Shown here: piece by piece, positions 54,899 through 64,000 of the stretch
Layout: each line of letters starts with the position of its first letter
Numbering within the stretch: position 1 is the first letter of the stretch
NCBI GenBank assembly: GCA_954871525.1
Contig: OX940866.1
Location: 37,708,521-37,772,520 of the forward strand
DNA from: Parietaria judaica
Taxonomy: Eukaryota; Streptophyta; Magnoliopsida; Rosales; Urticaceae
Reading direction: 5' to 3'
Length of the DNA stretch: 64,000 nucleotides
Notes under the pieces: generated by a model
What the model saw: only the letters and a program-made list of their open reading frames with translations
Told to the model about the DNA's origin: nothing
The model's database searches: none
Program-made: the position numbers and the translations under genes

Positions 54899-54942
54899 AG
54901 AAATGCTATAGGAAATGCTATAGCATTTCCTATAGCATTTCT
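54899..54942. repeat. Perfect 44-bp palindrome
   Basis: Fully symmetric dyad in the GCAAGAATATGC monomer of the first 4,014-bp unit. It is followed by CTTTTGTTTTAC in place of the usual CTTTATTTTAC. Confidence 0.88.
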
Positions 54943-57900
54943 TTTGTTTTACATTGTTTACGACCTAAAATTCGAACCAATTAAAAAAATAATGATTTTA
55001 GGGCTTATACATTGGAATTTGAATATAACAGGAGTTTTCATGCAAAAATATGCAAGGATTAAATTGTGGACAAGGAATTCCATAGGAAATGCTATAGCAT
55101 TTCTTTATTTTACATTTTTTTACAACCTTAAATTTCGAACCAATTGAAAAAATAATGATTTTAGGGCTTATACATTGGAATTTGAATATAACAAGAGTTG
55201 TCATGCAAAAATATGCAAGGATTAAATTGTTGTCGAGAAAAGCCATAGGAAATGCTATAGCATTTCCTATAGCATTTCTTTATTTTACATTGTTTACGAC
55301 CTAAAATTCGAACCAGTTGAAAAATAATGATTTTAGGGCATATACATTGGAATTTGAATATAACAAGAGTTCTCATGCAAAAATATGCAACGATTAAATT
55401 GTTGACGAGGAATGCCATAGGAAATGCTATAGCATTTCCGATAGCATTTCTTTATTTTACATTTTTTTACAACCTTAAATTTCGAACCAATTGAAAAAAT
55501 AATTATTTTAGGGCCTATACATTGGAATTTGAATATAACAAGAGTTCTGATGAAAAAATATGCAAGGATTAAATTGTTGGCGACAAATGCCATAGGAAAT
55601 GCTATAGAATTTCCTATATAAATTCTTTGTTTTATATTTTTTACAACCTTAAATTTTGAACCAATTGAAAAAATAATGATTTTAGGGCTTATACATTGGA
55701 ATTTGAATATAACAAGAGTTCTCATGCAAAAATATACAAGGATTAGATTGTTGACGAGAAATGCCATAGGAAATGCATTTCCTATAGCATTTCTTTATTT
55801 TACATTGTTTACGACCTAAAATTTCGAACCAATTGAAAAAATAATGATTTTAGGGCTTATACATTGGAATTTGAATATAACAAGAGTTCTCATGCAAAAA
55901 TATGCAAGGATTAAATTGTTGACGAGAAATGCTATAGAAATGCTATAGCATTTCCTATAGCATTTCTTTATTTTACATTGTTTACGACCTAAAATTTGAA
56001 CCAATTGAAAAAATAATGATTTTAGGGCATATACATTGGAATTTGAATATAACAGGAGTTCTCATGCAAAAATATGCAAGGATTAAATTGTGGACAAGGA
56101 ATTCCATAGGAAATGCTATAGCATTTCCTATAGCATTTCTTTATTTTACATTTTTTTTACAACCTTAAATTTCTAACCAATTGAAAAAATAATGATTTTA
56201 GGGCTTATACATTGGAATTTGAATATAACAGGAGTTCTCATGCAAAAATATGCAAGGATTAAATTGTGGACAAGGAAGGCCATAGGACAAGAGTTCTCAT
56301 GCAAAAATATGCAAGGATTAAATTGTTGACGAGAAATGCCATAGGAAATGCTATAGCATTTCCTATAGAAATTCTTTATTTTACATTGTTTACGACTTAA
56401 AATTTCGAATCAATTGAAAAAATAATGATTTTAGGGCTTATACATTGGAATATGAATATAACAAGAGTTCTCATGCAAAAATATGCAAGGATTAAATTGT
56501 TGACGAGAAATGCCATAGGAAATGCTAGCATTTCCTATAGCATTTCTTTATTTGATATTCTTTACAACCTTAAATTTTGAATCAATTGAAAAAATAAAGA
56601 TTTTAGGGCTTATACATTGGAATTTGAATATAACAAGAGTTCTCATGCAAAAATATGCAAGGATTAAATTGTTGACGAGAAATGCCATAGGAAATGTTAT
56701 AGCATTTCCTATAGCATTTCTTTATTTGACATTTTTTACAACCTTAAATTTCGAATCAATTGAAAAAATAATGATTTTAGGGCTTATACATTGGAATTTG
56801 AGTATAACAAGAGTTCTCATGCAAAAATATGCAAGGATTAAATTGTTGAAGAGAAATGCCATAGGAAATGCTAGCATTTCCTATAGCATTTCTTTATTTT
56901 ACAATTTTTACAACCGTAAATTTCGAACCAATTAAAAAAATAATGATTTTAGGGCTTATACATTGGAATTTGAATATAACAAGAGTTCTCATGCAAAAAT
57001 ATACAAGGATTAGATTGTTGACAAGAAATGCCATAGGAAATGCTAGCATTTCCTATAGCATTTCTTTATTTTACATTGTTTACGACCTAAAATTTCGAAC
57101 CAATTGAAAAAATAATGATTTTAGGGCTTATACATTGGAATTTGAATATAACAGGAGTTTTCATGCAAAAATATGCAAGGATTAAATTGTGGACAAGGAA
57201 TTCCATAGTAAATGCTATAGCATTTCCTATAGCATTTCTTTATTTTACATTTTTTTACAACCTTAAATTTCTAGCCAATTGAAAAAATAATGATTTTAGG
57301 GCTTATACATTGGAATTTGAATATAACAGGAGTTCTCATGCAAAAATATGCAAGGATTAAATTGTGGACAAGGAATGCCATAGGAAATGCTATAGCATTT
57401 CCTATAGCATTTCTTTATTTTACATTTTTTTACAACCTTAAATTTCTAACCAATTGAAAAATTAATGATTTTAGGGCTTGTACATTGGAATTTGAATATA
57501 ACAAGAGTTCTCATGCAAAAATATGCAAGGATTAAATTGTTGACGAGAAATGCCATAGGAAATGCTAGCATTTCCTATAGCATTTCTTTATTTTACATTG
57601 TTTAAAACCTAAAATTTCGAACCAATTGAAAAAATAATGATTTTAGGGCTTATACATTGGAATTTGAATATAACAAGAGTTCTCATGCAAAAATATGCAA
57701 GGATTAAATTGTTGACGAGAAAAGCCATAGGAAATGCTATAGCATTTCCTATAGCATTTCTTTATTTTACATTGTTTACGACCTAAAATTCGAACCAGTT
57801 GAAAAATAATTATTTTAGGGCATATACATTGGAATTTGAATATAAAAAGAGTTCTCATGCAAAAATATGCAAGGATTAAATTGTTGACGAGGAATGCCAT

Positions 57901-58912
57901 AGGAAATGCTATAGCATTTCCGATAGCATTTCTTTATTTTACATTTTTTTACAACCTTAAATTTCGAACCAATTGAAAAAATAATTATTTTAGGGCCTAT
58001 ACATTGGAATTTGAATATAACAAGAGTTCTCATGAAAAAATATGCAAGGATTAAATTGTTGGCGAGAAATGCCATAGGAAATGCTATAGAATTTCCTATA
58101 GAAATTCTTTGTTTTACATTTTTTACAACCTTAAATTTTGAACCAATTGAAAAAATAATGATTTTAGGGCTTATACATTGGAATTTGAATATAACAAGAG
58201 TTCTCATGCAAAAATATACAAGGATTAGATTGTTGACGAGAAATGCCATAGGAAATGCATTTCCTATAGCATTTCTTTATTTGATATTCTTTACAACCTT
58301 AAATTTTGAATCAATTGAAAAAATAATGATTTTAGGGCTTATACATTGGAATTTGAATATAACAAGAGTTCTCATGCAAAAATATGCAAGGATTAAATTG
58401 TTGACGAGAAATGCCATAGGAAATGCTATAGCATTTCCTATAGCATTTCTTTATTTGACATTTTTTACAACCTTAAATTTCGAATCAATTGAAAAAATAA
58501 TGATTTTAGGGCTTATACATTGGAATTTGAGTATAACAAGAGTTCTCATGCAAAAATATGCAAGGATTAAATTGTTGAAGAGAAATGCCATAGGAAATGC
58601 TAGCATTTCTTTATTTTACAATTTTTACAACCTTAAATTTCGAACCAATTAAAAAAATAATGATTTTAGGGCTTATACATTGGAATTTGAATATAACAAG
58701 AGTTCTTATGCAAAAATATACAAGGATTAGATTGTTGACGAGAAATGCCATAGGAAATGCTAGCATTTCCTATAGCATTTCTTTATTTTACATTGTTTAC
58801 GACCTAAAATTTCGAACCAATTGAAAAAATAATGATTTTAGGGCTTATACATTGGAATTTGAATATAACAAGAGTTCTCATGCAAGAATATGCAAGGATT
58901 AAATTGTTGACG

Positions 58913-58956
58913 AGAAATGCTATAGGAAATGCTATAGCATTTCCTATAGCATTTCT
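58913..58956. repeat. Perfect 44-bp palindrome
   Basis: Copy of the 54899 dyad exactly 4,014 bp downstream in the second 4,014-bp unit, with the same flanking CTTTTGTTTTAC variant. Confidence 0.88.
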
Positions 58957-60539
58957 TTTGTTTTACATTGTTTACGACCTAAAATTCGAACCAATTAAAA
59001 AAATAATGATTTTAGGGCTTATACATTGGAATTTGAATATAACAGGAGTTTTCATGCAAAAATATGCAAGGATTAAATTGTGGACAAGGAATTCCATAGG
59101 AAATGCTATAGCATTTCTTTATTTTACATTTTTTTACAACCTTAAATTTCGAACCAATTGAAAAAATAATGATTTTAGGGCTTATACATTGGAATTTGAA
59201 TATAACAAGAGTTCTCATGCAAAAATATGCAAGGATTAAATTGTTGTCGAGAAAAGCCATAGGAAATGCTATAGCATTTCCTATAGCATTTCTTTATTTT
59301 ACATTGTTTACGACCTAAAATTCGAACCAGTTGAAAAATAATGATTTTAGGGCATATACATTGGAATTTGAATATAACAAGAGTTCTCATGCAAAAATAT
59401 GCAACGATTAAATTGTTGACGAGGAATGCCATAGGAAATGCTATAGCATTTCCGATAGCATTTCTTTATTTTACATTTTTTTACAACCTTAAATTTCGAA
59501 CCAATTGAAAAAATAATTATTTTAGGGCCTATACATTGGAATTTGAATATAACAAGAGTTCTGATGAAAAAATATGCAAGGATTAAATTGTTGGCGACAA
59601 ATGCCATAGGAAATGCATTAGAATTTCCTATAGAAATTCTTTGTTTTATATTTTTTACAACCTTAAATTTTGAACCAATTGAAAAAATAATGATTTTAGG
59701 GCTTATACATTGGAATTTGAATATAACAAGAGTTCTCATGCAAAAATATACAAGGATTAGATTGTTGACGAGAAATGCCATAGGAAATGCATTTCCTATA
59801 GCATTTCTTTATTTTACATTGTTTACGACCTAAAATTTCGAACCAATTGAAAAAATAATGATTTTAGGGCTTATACATTGGAATTTGAATATAACAAGAG
59901 TTCTCATGCAAAAATATGCAAGGATTAAATTGTTGACGAGAAATGCTATAGAAATGCTATAGCATTTCCTATAGCATTTCTTTATTTTACATTGTTTACG
60001 ACCTAAAATTTGAACCAATTGAAAAAATAATGATTTTAGGGCATATACATTGGAATTTGAATATAACAGGAGTTCTCATGCAAAAATATGCAAGGATTAA
60101 ATTGTGGACAAGGAATTCCATAGGAAATGCTATAGCATTTCCTATAGCATTTCTTTATTTTACATTTTTTTTACAACCTTAAATTTCTAACCAATTGAAA
60201 AAATAATGATTTTAGGGCTTATACATTGGAATTTGAATATAACAGGAGTTCTCATGCAAAAATATGCAAGGATTAAATTGTGGACAAGGAAGGCCATAGG
60301 ACAAGAGTTCTCATGCAAAAATATGCAAGGATTAAATTGTTGACGAGAAATGCCATAGGAAATGCTATAGCATTTCCTATAGAAATTCTTTATTTTACAT
60401 TGTTTACGACTTAAAATTTCGAATCAATTGAAAAAATAATGATTTTAGGGCTTATACATTGGAATATGAATATAACAAGAGTTATCATGCAAAAATATGC
60501 AAGGATTAAAATGTTGACGAGAAATGCCATAGGAAATGC

Positions 60540-62440
60540 TATAGCATTTCCTATAGCATTTCTTTATTTGACATTTTTTACAACCTTAAATTTCGAATCA
60601 ATTGAAAAAATAATGATTTTAGGGCTTATACATTGGAATTTGAATATAACAAGAGTTCTCATGCAAAAATATGCAAGGATTAAATTGTTGAAGAGAAATG
60701 CCATAGGAAATACTATAGCATTTCCTATAGCATTTCTTTATTTTACATTTTTTACAACCTTAAATTTCGAATCAATTAAAAAATAATGATTTAAGGGCTT
60801 ATACATTGGAATTTGAATATAACTAGAGTTCTCATGCAAAAATATGCAAGGATTAAATTGTTGACGAGAAATGCCTTAGGAAATGCTATAGCATTTCCTA
60901 TAGCATTTGTTTATTTGATATTCTTTACAACCTTAAATTTTGAATCAATTGAAAAAATAATGATTTTAGGGCTTATACATTGGAATTTGAATATAACAAG
61001 AGTTCTCATGCAAAAATATGCAAGGATTAATTTGTTGACGAGAAATGCCATAGGAAATTCTATAGCATTTCCTATAGCATTTCTTTATTTGACATTTTTT
61101 ACAACCTTAAATTTCGAATCAATTGAAAAAATAATGATTTTAGGGCTTATACATTGGAATTTGAGTATAACAAGAGTTCTCATGCAAAAATATGCAAGGA
61201 TTAAATTGTTGAAGAGAAATGCCATAGGAAATGCTATCATTTCCTATAGCATTTCTTTATTTTACAATTTTTACAACCTTAAATTTCGAACCAATTAAAA
61301 AAATAATGATTTTAGGGCTTATACATTGGAATTTGAATATAACAAGAGTTCTCATGCAAAAATATACAAGGATTAGATTGTTGACGAGAAATGCCATAGG
61401 AAATCCTATAGCATTTCTTTATTTTACATTGTTTACGACCTAAAATTTCGAACCAATTGAAAAAATAATGATTTTAGGGCTTATACATTGGAATTTGAAT
61501 ATAACAAGAGTTCTCATGCAAAAATATGCAAGGATTAAATTGTTGACGAGAAATGCTATAGGAAATGCTCCTATAGTATTTCTTTATTTGACATTTTTTA
61601 CAATCTTAAATTTCGAATCAATTGAAAAAATAATGATTTTAGGGCTTATCCATTGGAATTTGAATATAACAAGAGTTCTCATGCAAAAATATGCAAGGAT
61701 TAAATTGTTGAAGAGAAATGCCATAGGAAATGCTAGCATTTCCTATAGCATTTCTTTATTTTACATTTTTCACAACCTTAAATTTCGAACCAATTAAAAA
61801 AATAATGATTTTAGGGCTTATACATTGGAATTTGAATATAACAAGAGTTCTCACGCAAAAATATGCAAGGATTAAATTGTTGACGAGAAATGCCATAGGA
61901 AATGCTATAGCATTTCCTATAGCATTTCTTTATTTGACATTTTTTACAACCTTAAATTTCGAATCAATTGAAAAAATAATGATTTGAGGGCTTATACATT
62001 GGAATTTGAATATAACAAGAGTTCTCATGCAAAAATACGCAAGGATTAAATTGTTGAAGAGAAATGCCATAGGAAATGCTATAGCATTTCCTATAGCATT
62101 TATTTATTTTACATTTTTTACAACCTTAAATTTCGAACCAATTAAAAAAATAATGATTTTAAGGCTTATACATTGGAATTTGAATATAACAAGAGTTCTC
62201 AAGCAAAAATATGCAAGGATTAAATTGTTGACGAGAAATGCCATACGAAATGCTATAGCATTTCCTAAAGCATTTCTTTATTTTACATTGTTTACGACCT
62301 AAAATTTCAAACCAATTGAAAAAATAATGATTTTAGGGCTTATACATTGGAATTTGAATATAACAAGAGTTCTCATGCAAAAATATGCAAGGATTAAATT
62401 GTTGACGAGAAATGCCATAGGAAATGCTATAGCATTTCTT
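60540..62440 (+). repeat. Irregular monomers with damaged dyads
   Basis: About 11 monomers, the first several matching 44.7-45.3 kb. The dyad is contracted in several: GGAAATCCTATAGC at about 61399, GGAAATGCTCCTATAGTATTTC at about 61561, GCTATCATTTCC at about 61235, and a 12-bp loss at about 62420 (GGAAATGCTATAGCATTTCTTTATT). No clean HOR is seen here. Confidence 0.8.
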
Positions 62441-64000
62441 TATTTTACATTTTTTACAACCTTAAATTTCGAACCAATTGAAAAAATAATGATTTTAGGG
62501 CTTATACATTGGAATATGAATATAACAAGAATTCTCACGCAAAAATATGCAAGGATTAAATTGTTGACGAGAAATGCCATAGGAAATGCTATAGCATTTC
62601 CTATAGCATTTCTTTATTTGACATTTTTTACAACCTTAAATTTCCAATCAATTGAAAAAATAATGATTTGAGGGCTTATACATTGGAATTTGAATATAAC
62701 AAGAGTTCTCATGCAAAAATACGCAAGGATTAAATTGTTGAAGAGAAATGCCATAGGAAATGCTATAGCATTTCCTATAGCATTTCTTTATTTTACATTT
62801 TTTACAACCTTAAATTTCGAACCAATTAGAAAAATAATGATTTTAGGGCTTATACATTGAAATTTGAATATAACAAGAGTTCTCATGCAAAAATATGCAA
62901 GGATTAAATTGTTGACGAGAAATGCCATAGGAAATGGTATAGCATTTCCTATAGCATTTCTTTATTTGACATTTTTTACAACCTTAAATTTCGAATCAAT
63001 TGAAAAAATAATGATTTTAGGGCTTATACATTGGAATATGAATATAACAAGAGTTCTCACGCAAAAATATGCAAGGATTAAATTGTTGACGAGAAATGCC
63101 ATAGGAAATGCTATAGCATTTCCTATAGCATTTCTTTATTTGACATTTTTTACAACCTTAAATTTCGAATCAATAGAAAAAATAACGATTTTAGGGCTTA
63201 TACATTGGAATTTGAATATAACAAGAGTTATCATGCAAAAATATGCAAGGATTAAATTGTTGACGAGAAATGCCATAGGAAATGCTATAGCATTTTCTAT
63301 ATCATTTCTTTATTTTACATTTTTTACAACCTTAAATTTCGAACCAATTGAAAAAATAATGATTTTAGGGCTTATACATTGGAATATGAATATAACAAGA
63401 GTTCTCACGCAAAAATATGCAAGGATTAAATTGTTGACGAGAAATGCCATAGGAAATGCTATAGCATTTCCTATAGCATTTCTTTATTTGACATTTTTTA
63501 CAACCTTAAATTTCGAATCAATTGAAAAAATAATGATTTGAGGGCTTATACATTGGAATTTGAATATAACAAGAGTTCTCATGCAAAAATACGCAAGGAT
63601 TAAATTGTTGAAGAGAAATGCCATAGGAAATGCTATAGCATTTCCTATAGCATTTCTTTATTTTACATTTTTTACAACCTTAAATTTCGAACCAATTAGA
63701 AAAATAATGATTTTAGGGCTTATACATTGGAATTTGAATATAACAAGAGTTCTCATGCAAAAATATGCAAGGATTAAATTGTTGACGAGAAATGCAATAG
63801 GAAATGCTATAGCATTTCCTATAGCATTTCTTTATTTGACATTTTTTACAACCTTAAATTTCGAATCAATTGAAAAAATAATGATTTTAGGGCTTATACA
63901 TTGGAATATGAATATAACAAGAGTTCTCACGCAAAAATATGCAAGGATTAAATTGTTGACGAGAAATGCCATAGGAAATGCTATAGCATTTCCTATAGCA
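62440..64000 (+). repeat. HOR block K: 5-mer, 870-bp period, about 1.8 copies, cut by the window end
   Basis: An offset of 870 bp (exactly 5 x 174) links GATTTGAGGGC (62665 and 63535), AAATACGCAAGG (about 62717 and 63587), CCAATTAGAAAAATAATG (62822 and 63692) and the CACGCAAAAATATGC monomers (62536 and 63406). A related TGA-bearing monomer lies at 61981, 684 bp before 62665, which is four monomers minus the 12-bp dyad deletion at 62420. The array continues past 64000. Confidence 0.86.

Larger units (their letters stand above)
52450..60540 (+). repeat. HOR block J: 4,014-bp unit (23 full + 1 truncated monomer), 2 copies
   Basis: Every marker from about 52450 to 56463 recurs 4,014 bp later, to about 60540. 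I counted 24 monomer starts per unit, one being the 59-bp truncated form (56280 and 60294). Only a handful of differences were noticed, for example AAATTCTAGC at 54742 versus AAATGCTAGC, ACAACCGTAAAT at 56910 versus ACAACCTTAAAT, and GTTGTCATGC at 55197 versus GTTCTCATGC. This is the largest unit in the window and among the youngest. Confidence 0.92.
1..64000 (+). repeat. Continuous 174-bp satellite DNA array (about 368 monomers)
   Basis: The entire window consists of head-to-tail copies of one 174-bp A+T-rich unit. Landmarks recur in the same order in every unit: TTGACGAGAAATGCC, the dyad GGAAATGCTATAGCATTTCC, TTTACATTTTTTACAACC, CGAACCAATTGAAAAAATAA, GGGCTTATACATTGGAATTT, and GTTCTCATGCAAAAATATGC. 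The consensus holds 48 G or C in 174 bases and only two CpG sites (TTCGAA and GACGAG). All monomers are in one orientation and I saw no foreign insertion. Neighbouring monomers differ at many sites, whereas units 5 to 24 monomers apart are nearly identical, which is the mark of higher-order repeats. Known biology: arrays of this kind typify centromeres and pericentromeres of plants and animals. The centromeric assignment and the host taxon are inference; the satellite call itself is secure. Confidence 0.98.

Noticed and set aside
1..64000. CRISPR array, because of regular palindromic repeats
   Set aside because: The spacing sequence is itself repeated and not unique, the period is 174 bp, and there are no cas genes.
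1..64000. Transposable element or retrovirus-derived origin
   Set aside because: I saw no terminal repeats, target-site duplications, polymerase, integrase or transposase motifs in the readable frames.
1..64000. tRNA, rRNA or telomeric repeats hidden in the array
   Set aside because: The monomer has no recognisable tRNA A/B boxes with cloverleaf, no rRNA-like segments and no TTAGGG- or TTTAGGG-type runs. The isolated TTTTAGGGC in each monomer is a single occurrence per unit.
1..64000. Assignment to a named satellite family or species
   Set aside because: Length and composition are shared by many unrelated plant and animal satellites, and I do not recognise this sequence with certainty.

Overview
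The whole 64-kb window is one uninterrupted eukaryotic satellite DNA array. The basic unit is a 174-bp monomer of about 28% G+C (48 of 174 bases in my consensus), repeated about 368 times. Every monomer I read lies head to tail in the same orientation. I found no gene, tRNA, rRNA, transposon, CRISPR array or unique-sequence island. The unit length (nucleosome-sized and in the range of many plant and animal centromeric satellites), the A+T richness and the higher-order structure suggest centromeric or pericentromeric heterochromatin of a plant or animal chromosome. The species cannot be read from the sequence, and a centromeric role is inference.

The reading frames come from the repeat itself. 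174 is 3 x 58, and one plus-strand frame of the consensus has no stop, so neighbouring monomers join into long repetitive frames (the longest is 652 codons, 7684-9642). Stops, single-base indels and freely varying residues break the frame throughout. I annotate it as satellite and not as protein.

Layout, left to right (n-mer = higher-order repeat, HOR, of n monomers): 1-5839, a 16-mer of 2,782 bp, 2.1 copies; 5840-8590, a mixed block with a ~1,740-bp (10-monomer) internal duplication; 8590-12780, a 12-mer of 2,085 bp, 2 copies; 11727-16345, a 9-mer of 1,559 bp derived from that 12-mer, about 3 copies; 16346-18200, divergent monomers; 18200-22490, a second 12-mer of 2,092 bp, 2 copies; 22230-26354, an 8-mer of 1,393 bp, about 3 copies; 26355-27030, a linker module; 27030-34050, a second copy of the 14.7-23.4 kb region with one 12-mer missing; 34500-38245, a 7-mer of 1,234 bp, 3 copies; 38245-39690, a copy of 25.5-27.0 kb; 39690-42020, irregular monomers; 42020-44470, an 8-mer of 1,389 bp; 44480-45730, irregular monomers that recur at 60.3-61.1 kb; 45730-51295, a 16-mer of 2,772 bp, 2 copies; 50010-53100, a 7-mer of 1,213 bp cut from that 16-mer; 52450-60540, a 4,014-bp unit of 23 full monomers plus one truncated, 2 copies; 60540-62440, irregular monomers; 62440-64000, a 5-mer of 870 bp.

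The most notable element is a dyad in almost every monomer. It is a 26-bp perfect palindrome inside a 44-bp near-perfect one, built from inverted 12-bp sub-repeats, and it is a completely perfect 44-bp palindrome in at least seven monomers. Most non-homopolymer indels fall in this dyad. Several remove its exact centre (2 or 6 bp) and so keep perfect symmetry. This fits cruciform-prone or symmetric-protein-binding DNA. Together with the nested HORs, it is the best candidate here for a functional but undescribed system.
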